Below, piece after piece: positions 38,041-50,300 of a stretch of 64,000 nt of DNA. The translations under genes were made by a program, and so were the position numbers. The DNA lies in the NCBI GenBank assembly GCA_030248065.1, contig JASAMV010003866.1, positions 20,497 to 84,496 of the forward strand, written 5' to 3'. Every line of letters starts with the position of its first letter. Positions within the stretch are counted from its first letter, which is position 1. Below the pieces are notes generated by a model. That model saw nothing but the letters and a program-made list of their open reading frames with translations, was not told the origin of the DNA and did not search any database. The stretch is from Rhynchonema sp. JSB1_4. Lineage: Eukaryota; Nematoda; Chromadorea; Monhysterida; Xyalidae.

Positions 38041-38124
38041 GCTTGCAACATCAGCCAGTTGGTTTCACACAGTGCACAACGTGCATTGCACACTCACGTA
38101 GCCAGCTGGCTGATGTTGCCAGCA
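38041..38124. repeat. Hairpin next to a MITE
   Basis: GCTTGCAACATCAGCCAGTT is matched by CAGCTGGCTGATGTTGCCAG after a short loop. It abuts the element at 38137 and is probably a separate small foldback. Confidence 0.6.
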
Positions 38125-38136
38125 TGTGTATATCAT

Positions 38137-38381
38137 ATATAGTAAATTTCCAAATTTGCTTGCCGCACAATGAAATACACCCCGTAGTTAACGTCACGTT
38201 CTAAACCCGAACGCTAACCACGCGCAGTTCTGAAACATTGCGCGCAGCTGCCTGGCTGGCTGGCAAGCTGCACGTGCGTCTGCTGCCCGAATGTTTCAAA
38301 AGTAGACTTTCGGGTTTAGAACGTGACATTAGCCATGGGGCGTATTTTACTGTGCGGAAGCGAATTTAGAAATTTACTATA
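38137..38381. mobile_element. Palindromic MITE, TATAGTAAATTTC family, full copy
   Basis: Ends TATAGTAAATTTCCAAATT and AGAAATTTACTATA. Both arms include CGCACA-TGAAAT/ATTTTACTGTGCG and TTCTAAACCCGAA blocks. The centre has TGAAACATTGCGCGCAGC and GAATGTTTCA. It matches 52625-52867 closely over its length. Confidence 0.9.
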
Positions 38382-38409
38382 AAAACAAACTTCAGAAAAT
38401 CGGTCTTGG

Positions 38410-38785
38410 CCAGTGATGCAAAAAAGTTTTTTCCTCATTTTTCTTGTTTTTAAAAAGATAAAAAAAGTCTTCCATCCTCAAGTCCTAGACTTTCCTAAAT
38501 ATGTGCCAAAACGTACATTTTTGGCATTACGTGTGCATAAGTGAGCAATCATTATGAATCTCAAAAATACCGCAATCAGTGAGAAATCAACGCATTATTA
38601 GAGGTGTACGCCACTCGTGGCGAATTTTTTTGTGTTTTGGGGGGTAAATTAGCCAATTTTTGGGTGGTTTGGGAGTCGACAACTCGGAAGCATCTATGTG
38701 TGCTTTATTTAAATTAAAAAAAAGTGGGCAACTTTTTAAAAACAGAAACTTTTAAAAAAACAAAAAATTTTTTAAACATCTCTGG
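38410..38785. mobile_element. A/T-rich element with CCAGTGATG-type ends
   Basis: The left end is CCAGTGATGCAAAAAAG and the right end is AAACATCTCTGG, an imperfect inverted repeat extended by A/T runs. Similar in style to the CAGGGTTGGGC element at 22704, but the ends differ. Confidence 0.5.
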
Positions 38786-39995
38786 TCTTGGCATCTGACG
38801 CAGTTTGTGCGTTATGGCCGCCCAACTTGCCGAAGTATATTGCCCATTGTTTCCTGCCCGACAACGACCAACGACCACGCATGTTTATTGGATGGAACTC
38901 ACAAAACAAAGTCAAACTGATCGTCAAGCTTTATATGAAAATTCACGTCACACTCAAACTTGGGTCGGTGAACTTCCACAAGCTCAAAGGCAAGTTCCAA
39001 AGTCGAGTTCAACGTCAGCCTTGCTGCAGCATGTCAGATTGGAAAGACTGTCGAGGGTAAATCAAGCTGGTCTCTTCACAATGTTATAAAATTAACACAA
39101 GATGTGCCAACCACCACACCAGAGCTGTGCATCAGTGCACTTCTGTGTGGCCAAGTAGTCGGAAGGACAAATCATTGGAAATTAAAGTCATTATCCGTTT
39201 TGATCTTGTCCATTGCTGGGTTGTGCTGCTTCTTAGCGTATCTGACAATTTAGATAAAGCCGGGTTTGTGACCCTTCATTCAGGGCTACATACATGGTCG
39301 ACCCGGGAATAGTGCCAGCTGCCGGGGCGGTTAGGTTACAAGTACATTTAGAGACGGCTAAATTTTGCATGTGCCCATTAAAAAATCCGAAATTGCGCTG
39401 AGCTTGGGGGTCACCCCCGCAAGCAAATGGTTACTGTAGATACATATACGGTAGCAAGGCGGATCACGTTAGTTCAAAGAAAAAATACAATCTACGGATC
39501 TGATAACTGGATCACATTACTACAATGTTTTCAACAGAACATAACTCATAGAATTTGAAGGTTTCTATTTTATAACAAAGTGACCCGCTTCAGTCAATTT
39601 GCAAGAAGTGAGATGAGATGAAACCAAAGTAATTGTCGATTGGGCTGAGTTGAATGAGACGACCAACCAGTTGAAGTGGTTTGGGGTGGAGGGGGAGATG
39701 CATGGATAGTTGGACTTGAGTTGTGTTGTTGTTAACAAGTTGAGGAGTTCAGTTGAGCAAGAATTAATTGTTCCGCTAGCCAGGAGGATGTGTCTTGCCT
39801 ATTACCCCTCAAAGTGGTGTGGTTTTGGGCCCAGCCGAAGAACAGCCGGCCCTGCGTTTCCGCACAACATCTGAGCTAGTTTTGTCCGGAATTTCAGATT
39901 TTTGAAGTCAAGACCGTAGTTCAAATGCCCTGAATTTTCACTTCATTTCAGTTCCGTTCATTTTCCGCCCACCAGAGCGGCTTTCAATTTTTTCG

Positions 39996-40223
39996 TGAAA
40001 CATTACGGCTCGGAAAGGCGGTACACCCTCTCTCAGACTGGAAAGGCGGAACACCGTCGTCAAGCAAAAGTGATGCCGTTGGACGCTCCCCGCGGCCCAA
40101 AGTCAGCCACCTTCATATTCCGATTGGCTCTCGTTACCGTAACGACACCGCTTCTGCTTTGGCGACGGTGTTCCGCCTTTCCAGTCTGAGAGGGTTCCGC
40201 CTTTCGTGGACAGCAATGTTTCA
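39996..40223. mobile_element. Foldback element with GGAAAGGCGG arms and TGAAACATT ends
   Basis: The arms contain TCTCAGACTGGAAAGGCGGA and its complement, plus a second GGAAAGGCGGTACACCCT copy. The outermost matching bases are TGAAACATT and AATGTTTCA. The unique centre of about 90 bases includes CCCGCGGCCC. Confidence 0.75.
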
Positions 40224-40456
40224 TGATTTTTGGCTTGTGTCGGACCACCGCTTGCGGCTTGTTGAAGGTGGGCAGCTTTCATTCCGGTCCGATTACGTGA
40301 CTAGCGTATTTCAATGGCAGTTTCTGCCTCCTATTTTGTTTCGAATTCCCCACAGGAATGTCATCGCACTTGAAATCCCACCAAATGACCGGTCACATGA
40401 AAATCATAAAGAAAAAGAATGCTGAGAGGAGATCCACGAGCGTCGAGCGACTCGAC

Positions 40457-41305
40457 TACCGTATTGTCGGAAATAGAACAACCCGGGGGGGGTCTATTTT
40501 TTCACTGGGGTCATTTTGGGGGGTTCATTTTATTGGGGGGTTATATTTTTGATTTGGCCCTCCGACGAAAAAAATCATTGTTCATAATGCTCCTAAAAAT
40601 GGCTTGTTTATGTTTTCGGTATTTTCTTTATTTTTAACAGAGGCAATAATGCTTAAAAAGCTGTATAATGCTGTGTGTACGCAGGCTTAAACAACGTTTG
40701 ACACAACAACACAGCCTTACCATACCACTAATCTGTGGTACGGTGAAGGTTGGGGGTGGGGTTGGCGGTTGGGGGTCAATTAATGGGGGGGGGCAGTGGT
40801 GTCGTTGGGTGGGAAATCAAAAAGTCAGGATACCGGATACCCAAAATCCAAAATTTTCGGATACCGGATACCCAAAATGAAAAATCTCGGATACCAGGGG
40901 GGGGTTGCTCCCTAAAATAAAAAATCTCGGATACCCAGGGGGGTTGTTCAAAAAAGGTCAATTTTTTAAGAGGAAAATCGAGCAAAATCGGTGTTGAAAG
41001 CGCAAAAAATGGTCATTTTGGGGGTTATGCTTGAGCTAGCAAGCGATTTTGAGCATTTTGGAGGTAAAAATGGGCGATTTTTACGGTTTTCGGAAAAATT
41101 TTAGAGCAGGATACCCCTCCTGGACAAAAAGTCAGGATACCGGATACCCCTGGGTGAAAAAATCAAGATACCGGATACTAGGGGGGTAACCCCCCCTTCC
41201 CCCCCAACCACACCACTGGGGGGGGGGGTTCTAGGTATTTTTGATTTCGAGCCAGTTAGGTGGGGTTCAATTAATGGGGGGGGTTCTATTTCCGACAATA
41301 CGGTA
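40457..41305. mobile_element. G-rich element with TACCGTATTGTCGG ends, carrying a nested element
   Basis: The left end is TACCGTATTGTCGGAAATAG and the right end CTATTTCCGACAATACGGTA, a perfect inverted repeat of 20 or more bases. GGGGGGTTCAATTAATGGGG-type blocks flank an inner element at 40794-41217. Confidence 0.85.
40794..41217. mobile_element. Nested MITE with CAGTGGTGT ends
   Basis: CAGTGGTGTCGTTGGG at the left and CCCCAACCACACCACTG at the right. The interior has multiple GGATACCGGATACCC units. It interrupts the G-rich element at 40457 and is therefore younger. Confidence 0.7.
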
Positions 41306-42140
41306 CCAGGTATTGGGTGCCCGTATTGGGTATGGTGTGGGCCTGGTATTGGGTATTGGGTATTGGATTGGGTCTTTTCCAGGTATTGGATGCCATGCAA
41401 TCCAATACCGTAAAACCTAAAATACAAGGGGGGCTGTTTTTTTTCGCTGACCCCTTTTAGGGGGGCTGTATTTTTGGGGGCTCTATTTGGGGGGGCTGTA
41501 TTTTTTCGCTGCCCAAAATCTCAAAAAATGTTCCAAAAATACCCCTAAAATGGAGTTCTGTCAGGGTGTTACTGGTCATTATTGGGTGTTTTTAGGTGCA
41601 GATCTTCCATAAAAGGCTTTACGTCATCATATACTCAACCACAAACGTTGTACACAAGGTGTCTTATACAAGAACTTGACTTTACGACCCCCAAGCGGGG
41701 AATTCCAACTGGGGGGGGCTGTAGTTTTGGGGGGCTCTATTTTTTCACTGACCCCTTTTAGGGGGGCTGTATTTTTGGGCTTCATTATCTATTTTAGGGA
41801 ATACGGTACCCCTGTTTTGCCCTATTTTCTCCTCCAGAGCCCTGAAATGGTGAAAAATTTTCAATTTTTTAGCCTTTGAAATCGCTATTTTTAGTTGCAA
41901 TGCAATGTTAAGAAGAATGATAAATTCAGTCATATTTTACTTAGTATTCGATCAAAAACCCAAAACAGGCCCATTTTTTTAAAAAAAGTTTGGAATTTTT
42001 GGGTATTGGGTCGGTATTGGGTATTGGGTTTCAACCTGAGTATTGGGTATTAGGACTTGGGTTGGGTCCCATTTGAGGAATTGGGTATTTGGTATTGGGG
42101 GTGGGCCCTGGTATTGGGTATTGGGTATTGGCTTCGGTCA
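41306..42140. repeat. GGTATTGGGTATTGGGT-type minisatellite and G-rich repeats
   Basis: Runs of GGTATTGGGTATT at 41320-41405 and 42001-42135, separated by GGGGGGCTGTATTTTT blocks at about 41420-41500 and 41690-41775. Strong strand asymmetry (G-rich on the plus strand). No gene. Confidence 0.7.
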
Positions 42141-42169
42141 AAAAACGGTATTGCCCCCATGCCTAGACC

Positions 42170-42873
42170 CGACCCTCCAAATCTCCGGCCCGATTGCGAC
42201 CTCTGATACTGGCTGATGAAAAAAACCGTTTTTTTCACGAAAAAACCGAAAAAACCGGGTCCATCTGCGACGTGAACAAAAAACCAAAAAAAAACAGCCT
42301 CAAGGATGAAACATCGATCTTTTATCACGAAATTTTCCAATTTTTGATAGAACCTGGAAATATTTTTGTTCAGAACAACGTTGGCCAAGCGCGGGCGATG
42401 TCAATGTGGCGTGTTTCAGCCATTTTAGTCACAACAAGCATCAAAAACACCCATAGGCACCACTAGTGTCTGTGCTAACATTACTTTAAATTAATTTTCT
42501 CCAAAATAGGCGTTTTTGGACCATGCATAGGTATTCTTAAGTACTGAAAAAATATTTGGAAAAAACGGTTTTTTTCTGAAAAAAATCGTTTTTTTCCCAA
42601 AAATATACATGCGGAAAAATACGCAAGTATAGGATAACTACTGTACTGGAGGGGCTACCCCCAAACCCCTTCCCCACCTCCAACACTGCGGTACCCTATG
42701 AACCGGGTAAATTTGGGCCTCACAAAAATGTGTATACTCTGTGCGAAGCGCAATACTGACTCTGGCCCGGGCCGGCCCGATACTAATCTCTAAATCTTTG
42801 ACAGGAGGGTGCACTCGGGCCGCGGTTTGGGGCTTTTTGGATTCGGGCCGGGCTGGAGATTTGGAGGATCGGG
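42170..42873. mobile_element. Probable element bounded by CCTCCAAATCTCC / GGAGATTTGGAGG
   Basis: ACCCTCCAAATCTCCGGCCC at the left is complementary to GGGCTGGAGATTTGGAGGAT at the right. Between them are A/T-rich AAAAAACCGTTTTTTTC-type repeats and a GGCCCGGGCCGGCCCG block. Confidence 0.55.
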
Positions 42874-43100
42874 CCGGTCCAAACACCCGGCTCGAAGCTT
42901 CTGAAAACTGACGGGACTCACGTATTTTAGGCAACTAGCAACAAACGGTCACGTGAATGATTTTAAGCGGCTATATTCAGTAAAAATAAACCGAGTTAGA
43001 CACCATCAGCATCAGCGGAGAACAATCGGCCAAACTTGTGCTCTGCTGTGCTTCAGCTGTGCAAAGTTGCTGGATATATTCGATATTCTGATTGGATGAA

Positions 43101-46100
43101 ATGGTAGGAGGAACAAGCAGTCGTAGCGTTTTAAAAGCGATTTTAATCGTATTGTAGTTTACTTTTACTGGGGTTTACTTTTCCAAGATTGGCTGTGATG
43201 TGATAGAGAAGTTATTGTAGGAAAGTGGAAAATTGACCGCCAAAATTACCGAATTGTCCAGTCTTTCTAGTATCTGGCAAAGTTAAAAATTGTTTCCTGA
43301 CTTCAGGGCCAGAATGCATCGACGTTGGAGAAGGAGATCGGTGCCGATCATGTGTTGACAAATGAACACTTCTTTGGATTGGTCAACGTTAGTTTTAATG
43401 GCGCATCAGTTTGCAGGCCATGTCAACCTGCACGGACGCATTTGACGTCGATGATTGTTTTTAGTGTTGGCCGCATTTGTGACGGAGTTACTGGCCTTCT
43501 CTTGCTTGACAACAGTGAAAGTCGTTTTCCCGTCCCTAAATAACTTTTTCGCTGGTCAGAAGTGGTGAGTTCTCTCCAGACCTGTCACGGAACACTGTTG
43601 ATGTTGACACGAAAACCACGCGCCCGTGTGCAAAATGTCCGCTCGAAGTTGATACGGCTGTACATCAGCGGGCCGTATGTGATCTCTTTTGTGATATTTC
43701 CAGTTCGGCAACACCTGCTACTGCAACTCGGTGATCCAGGCGTTGTACTTCTGTCGTCCGTTTCGCGAGAAGGTGCTCAGCTACAAACATCAACTGAAAA
43801 AGTCGGGCACATTGAAGGAGAATCTGTTGACCTGTCTGGCCGATCTGTTCCACAACATCGCCACGCAAAAACGACGCGTCGGCACGATCGCGCCAAAGAA
43901 GTTCATCACGAAGCTGAAGAAAGAAAATGGTAGGTAATTCGGTCGATTTTGATGAACATAACTTTGATGTTCACACCAGCAGCTGGTACTGAACCGCGGA
44001 TCGTAGCATCCAAACGCTTCGCTGCATCCCCTCTCGTTTCTGTCCGTTCACTTATGGTCATTTTTCAATTAGGCCGTAAAGCTGTCAACCAAACGCGTGT
44101 CCACTAGTGATGTAGCTGGCGTGGGTATGGGGGTGGGGTAACACCCCCGCCCAACTAAGGTCAGCTATCCATGTATGTCTGCCGAAAAAATCCCGTCCTG
44201 AGAACACAACGTGCACCAAAAACCACAAAAACAATACACAATAACCGGGTTGCAGAGTTGTTCGACAACTACATGCAGCAGGACGCGCACGAATTCCTCA
44301 ACTATTTGCTCAACACCATTGCCGACATTCTGCTCGAGGAGCGTCGTTCGGATCGAGAACGAGCGTGTACGTCATCGGCATCGTCCACTTTGACCAACAA
44401 TGGCGGTGGCGGCGGCAAGACCAAACAATCGCGGACTAGTGTGTTGCCGTTGTCGCCGGACGCCGTCTCGTTGCACAGCGCTGCACAGCACGCCGCCGGC
44501 ACCTGGGTGCACGACATATTTCAGGGCACACTCACCAACGAGACGCGATGTCTCAACTGTGAATCGGTGAGCGCAAGTTGTCGTTCTGCTCTGCTTAATT
44601 GATTTGGAGCCTTTCAATCGCTAGTGGTACTGACGTTTAATTTCTGGCGCTCATTTAAAGCTGCTTGAGTTGACGGCCAGCGTTGAGCAGTTGAGTTGAC
44701 GACTGTAACCATTAACCCCAATGCTAGATAATCAGATGAAAGAAAAGTAGTTTTTGTGTGGCTATTCTTTCAAGTGAAAGGCTATCTGAATTGAATTCAA
44801 AGCCAACCTCCCAAAACGTTGGGCTTCACAGATTTCGAGCATTCATTATTTGTCATTATTTATTTTGCATTTAACACTAAAATGTGTTTGCACAACGACT
44901 CACAGGTGTCGAGCAAGGACGAGGATTTCCTCGATTTGAGCGTCGACGTCGACCCGAACGCGTCCATCACACATTGTCTACGGGTGTTCTCGAATCTGGA
45001 GACGTTGTGCTCCGAACAGAAGTACTACTGCGAGAACTGCTGCTCGAAACAGGAGGCGCAGAAACGGTCCGTTCCTTGTTGTTGTGTTTGTTTGTTTTAT
45101 GTTGTTGGGTTACCGACCGAATGCTTCTCAAATAACCTCACGTCAGAAATAAGTCGCAATCGTGCGAATGGATAGTGGGCCCTTTGTGAGAGTTTTAAAT
45201 CTCGAATCCTCGAATAAGCCCCCAGCCCCCAGTGAACCATATTGGCGTTCTCCGGTAATTTAGTTTGGTTGTTGGATTATTGTGCGTCAGTGGTCAAACT
45301 TGTTCATTGCCGAACTTGCAATAAATACATACGGTGTGCCCAATCGCACCCAAATAACGGATGGGTTTATTGCAGGATGCGCATCAAGAAACTGCCCCAG
45401 ATTCTGGCGCTACATTTGAAACGCTTCAAGTACCAGGAACAGCTCAATCGATACACCAAACTCAGCTATCGGGTGTTGTTCCCGCTCGAATTACGACTGT
45501 TCAATGTGGTTGGTTTGCCTCGCGTTTGCTTGGGTCATCATCTATGTTCACTTTATTAATGTCCTAAATTCAACAGAAACGGTGTTTTTGGTGGCAATAG
45601 TACACGGAACGGAGTGCACGATTTTGTACGTTGTTGTGGTGCCGTTTGTGTTGTTGACCATGATTTTAAAAAATAAAACCGGTATCAAACACGGTTTGGT
45701 GAGGTCATGCCTGGGTCACGTGACTTTTCCATTGACGGCGCTTCGAGTTCTCTTAATGCCGCTCATTTTCGGCCAACGTTAAAGTTTGTGAGATGTCTGG
45801 AATGGGGATCGGAAGGTAACGGGTATCGGCTTTTTTCAATAACTATTGGGTGTCGATCGCCGTTTGTCAAGTATCGGTGTATCGACATGCACCACAATTC
45901 CGATCCCTGATCTGCAATCGACGTTTACGATGTCGATGGCCGAATGTAATCAGTCAGTAATTTATGTACGTTTTCAGTCTGACGACGCGCTCAACCCGGA
46001 TCGTATGTACGACTTGGTGGCGGTGGTGGTGCACTGCGGCAGCACGCCCAATCGAGGACATTACATCACGGTCGTCAAGTCGCACGGATTCTGGCTGTTG

Positions 46101-46574
46101 TTTGATGACGATATTGTTGATGTGAGTGTTCGTTGGAATTTGCACTGGTTCCAGCAGGGTTGTTGAGTTTCATTTGCATTTGCCGAGCAAACTAGCGCGC
46201 TGTGACAGAAGATCGGTCGTTTGCTGACTAGGGGGCAGTCCCAAATCTGAAAATTTGCCAACTCGGAGGTAGCATTTTACTAAGAAATGCAAGCTGCGTA
46301 TTGATACGTCACTGTCAGACTCGTTATCAGTACACAATCACCAGAACCATTCCGACTTTGCCAATCCAATTGTATTTTTGTTGGTCCTGTGTTGCAGAAG
46401 ATCGAGTCGTCATCAATCGAGGAGTTCTTCGGTCTGTCCGGCGAGGGCACGGGCACGCTACAGAAGAACTCCGAGTCGGCCTACATCCTGTTCTATCAAG
46501 CGCGCGACTGCAGCACCACTGCGCATTCGTCAACGTCCGATCTGCAACTCAGACCGCCTTTCGGTGTCGCGTAA
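43101..46574 (+). CDS. USP46: Ubiquitin carboxyl-terminal hydrolase, USP12/USP46 type
   Basis: Cysteine protease that removes ubiquitin; family members work with WDR48 and WDR20 cofactors. Exons: 43101-43103, 43307-43387, 43704-43929, 44256-44566, 44906-45066, 45376-45508, 45978-46121, 46398-46574; 411 aa, all phases agree. The start gives [13 protein letters not shown], matching the family's MG-NAS-LEK start. The first coding exon would hold only the ATG before GTAGGA, so that exon is the least certain. The catalytic Cys is in FGNTCYCNS (about C33), the His in [13 protein letters not shown] (about H333), and the Asp region is FDDDIVD. The zinc-binding CxxC pairs are in RCLNCES and YYCENCC. 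A 50-residue Ser/Gly-rich insert (about 145-195, with [13 protein letters not shown]) replaces the short linker of the human proteins, and the C-terminus is extended after FYQARD. Convergent with the TFB1M gene. Confidence 0.95.
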
Positions 46575-47281
46575 ACACCCACTCATTACGTTATATGCCA
46601 TTTTGTGCGCATTCTGTGGCCTAATTCTGCGAACAATCAAATGTTGTACGTTTTTGCTCGATTGCTTGCTGTTTATTTCGTAATCAGATATGTATATGCG
46701 CCGTCTGGTAAGGACGGCGTACTGTTATTGTTCGGTTTACAATTTATATGCTATCGTCTGCTTGTTGCACATGAGAATGACAATATTGAGCGCTTGCTTT
46801 TCACGTATAATTTGCTCGCTTGGGTAAAATAGGATCGGCGCTGTTTCTTTGTTTCATTTTGATAGTGTCAAAAAACTTGCATTTTTGTGTTGGTTAACCT
46901 CGAATTTTCTGTTAATATTACCGTGCACGGAGCCTATGTACTAGTCTTGAAATCCACTAATTATTTGTGCGTGTTCCTTGTGTGTTTCCAAAACTTCGTT
47001 ATAGTAGCGATGTTTACTGTTTGGCCACCATTTATAGACTGTCTGATTCCGACAAAATACCTACTAATTCCTCACTAGGCTTTCGATTTCGTTCCCAAAA
47101 CTTATTTGCCCTGGATTTGCTGTCTGACACTGTAGCTTGTGTACATTTTGTCTGCGTCTGTGATACTACTACCTACGCGTGAATGAAAATCTATTTACCT
47201 GTAATTATATTGTTGTAATAATGTGCATTTAGGTATTATTATACATGATGGGACGTCTTTTTGTATCCAAACGAACCACCA

Positions 47282-47287
47282 AATAAA
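47282..47287 (+). promoter_or_regulatory. Polyadenylation signal AATAAA for USP46
   Basis: AATAAA lies about 710 bases beyond the USP46 stop codon and about 60 bases before the TFB1M stop codon on the other strand. It is the first canonical signal downstream that fits a gene end, so the two transcripts probably end within 100 bases of each other. Confidence 0.5.
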
Positions 47288-47348
47288 AGTATTTGATCAA
47301 AATACCCGTCTGTCCATATTTATGCTTTCTCAACATTACACAATCGGG

Positions 47349-50300
47349 TCACGTTATGGACAATGGAATGGGAATATTGTGCTTATTTGAAACATCGCTG
47401 AATTGATATGCCGGTGGCAGCGGGTTGGGGTCCCGGGCAAGTACGTCCATTTCAATGGGTTCCCTGTAATTGTAGAGGAATAGACCCGGCACACGACAGC
47501 ATTGTTCATAGTAGATGTGACACATTTCGCCGATCTCTTCGACCGACACCTGGAAACTCCTCGTCTCCGGCTGGTGACCCGTTCTGCAATAACAAAGCGT
47601 CGTTATTTGGTAGAAGACAACCGGCAAAAATTCTCGTTCGGTGATTCACTATCATGTGAGGCCAACAATACTTGGTTGTGACAAACTTTGACAACGCAAC
47701 CTGCGAAATATCTCGGTGGTCAATTCAGGCGCCAACGCTGGCGGATACAGCGTTGCGATCGGTTTGTGCGCCTGTTTGCGTCGATAGTGGAACAAATGAC
47801 GTATGAACTTGTTGACAACTTCGAAGTGCACCTGGATGAGGGGCGTCTGGCGTGGGATCAGACGCACCAGCGAAACGTCGACGTCGGGACGCGGCGTGAA
47901 TACCGTATCTGTGCAAAATATTGCGTATTTTTAATGATTATTTCACTGCACAGATGCCAGAGTTAAAGGTCTACCTCTCTCGTCTGAACTAATAATGTAA
48001 CAGCAGTGAATTCAGCCTTTGACAAGATAAGTTGATGACGAAACATGCACGGCTACAAGGTTTCACCGTGGAAAGTGTATGGTCCTGGTTCTATGATCAG
48101 AGGGACATGACTGCTTGGTGACCGGCACGGAATTGCGAAAGTCACGTAACTTTCCGCATTTCGAGACTCGGATCTAAGTGATGACGCATGCTACTGATCT
48201 TAACCAACTTAAACTTGTGCCCAGACAACTATTATGCAGATCGGAATTACCGGCATGAGCAGCGGTGTCGTTGGTCGGGATTACCAACTGCCTGGCATTG
48301 GTATCCTAAATCATCGGCCAGGGGCTTTCACGACTTTTCTTATTTCCCAAGGACACCACTGGGTATGAGTGTTCAAGATTACACTTCCAAAATTCTCACA
48401 TGCAAAAAAAACATGCGACCGACCAGCCAGCCCAACACCACAACCTGATTTAGGTAGGTAGCGCACGGTTACCGCTGTTATCGTGCCAAACTTGCATTAA
48501 TGGACTTGGACAAACACCAATCAATCAACACGGCACGTACTTGGCATGTCATAGACGACGTCGACAAGCGCCAATGATTGTGCCAGCACGGCCAATCGCG
48601 ATCGATCGAATGCATTGATCGGTGAACGCAATCGATAGGCGACCTCGCGTTGGAATGTCAGATACAGCGGGACACGACCAAGCGTGAACACGCCGGCGCG
48701 CGACGACATTGAGCGCAGAAATCTGTGCACAGAATGTGCACACAAAAAAGTCAGGAACACACCCTCACTCCAAAGTTTGGGCAAAGTTCGACGATGCAAG
48801 AAGCATTTTTGCATGTTGCATTCTCACAGCCCAGTTTACGCGCAATTATTTTTTTACCACTGTGGTGCGTTTATGAAGCGAGTATAGGCAAACTACACCA
48901 ACATGAGCTCAATTTCGCAGCAATTTCCGGCATCCGGGCAACCCCCTTTTCATCCTCAAACAAAGTTGATGGCCCCCTATATATATTTTCTAGGGTCACA
49001 AAATAATTATTTTCGCTCCCGTAAATGTATGCATATTGCATACATTTCACGCTCTCGTTTCGGGAGCGCGAAGTGATTATTTTGATCACATACATATTTC
49101 ACAAAAGCGCACAGTTATACCAACAATACGTCAGTCATCATACTTTTGAAACGCGACGCATGCTCAAAAATATACTCGCCCCAAAAACAAGACCAAACTG
49201 ACTGTATAATCAGGGGCAGCGATATATTGAAGGGCAGATTACCGATAATCTGTGCTTTGGGTGGAACATCATACCAATCGTGGGCGAGCTGCAAACGCAC
49301 AAAAAATTACAATCTTATTTGACAGTGTTACGTGTAATATTGTGCCCTAATAAATGAAGGTGTGAAGAATTTTATTCAAACGAGGAAAGCGGAGCCTGTG
49401 CGCTGCCCAGATGGCGGTCGCGCTTTACAGATCAGGCAACATAGTTTGACAGAAAATTCTCCCAAACGTCGTCAAGTACGAGCGCGATAATGCTCGTCTT
49501 GAGTTGACAACACACAACTGACTCACCTCATCTTTGGGCCACATTTGCTCAAAATCGAATTCGAGTACATTTTGGTGGTGCACACGCATGCGGCCGGCGC
49601 TCGCATCCACCAGAAGCTGCAAATACACAGCGACTCGATTATGAACAATAAAAGGCTCACGGGATTTCGTTCATCTGACGTGCACGGAGATTAGAAATCT
49701 GGAGCCAAAAAATGAGGAAAGACTTTTATGTGGCTCTGCCAACACCTACGCGCGCGCCCTGCGTATTGAACCTCATGTACAAGTCAGCTGGAGCTATATG
49801 GACAACAATAAGTTAGCTGACTGCAGAGGCGCGATGCTTCACACTTCGATTCAGCAGGGCTCGAGGTGGAGACCCGTTGAAACAAGTGTCCATCACCTGC
49901 AGCATGGGCAAGAATCTATGATCGATTTCGATCACATCCAATCGTCGTACGTTCTTCTCCAGTATTGCTCTCGTCAGACCACCCGGTCCGGGCCCAATCT
50001 CACAAACGTGACAACCAGACAGGCGACCGCAGTGACGGATCACCTGTATGTGTGTGTATTTGCGTATAAAATTACTCATGTCAAAAATACGCCCAGGAGT
50101 GCGTTTCAGACGTGCCATCCGCTGACTCATAATGGTGGTGGTCTCTCATAAGAATGGTCTCGAATACCCCGCGAAACCTAGGCGTAGACAGGACTCCAAA
50201 TTAATTTTTTTCAATAATTTGCTAAATACAACAGTTACACAATGGGACAATGCTCTCGCATCCCTCATAAAGCATGTAAGGCGTGCTTCACTTCTTCGGG

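Larger units (their letters stand above)
28699..43100. other. Gene-poor spacer
   Basis: Apart from the possible exon at 34125-34218 I find no convincing gene. CA-rich tracts with several ACATGTACAC-type repeats occupy 30.1-30.8 kb. A TTG-type triplet run is at about 30791-30816. Palindromic elements cluster from 35.5 kb on. From 40.4 to 42.9 kb the DNA is G-rich, low in complexity and made of nested elements. Confidence 0.6.

Noticed and set aside
38805..39089. 94-residue plus-strand frame (MCVMAAQLAEVYCPLF...) that looks protein-like
   Set aside because: Two overlapping frames look equally good, no family is recognised, and there is no supporting splice context. Possibly a decayed transposon fragment beside the element at 38410.
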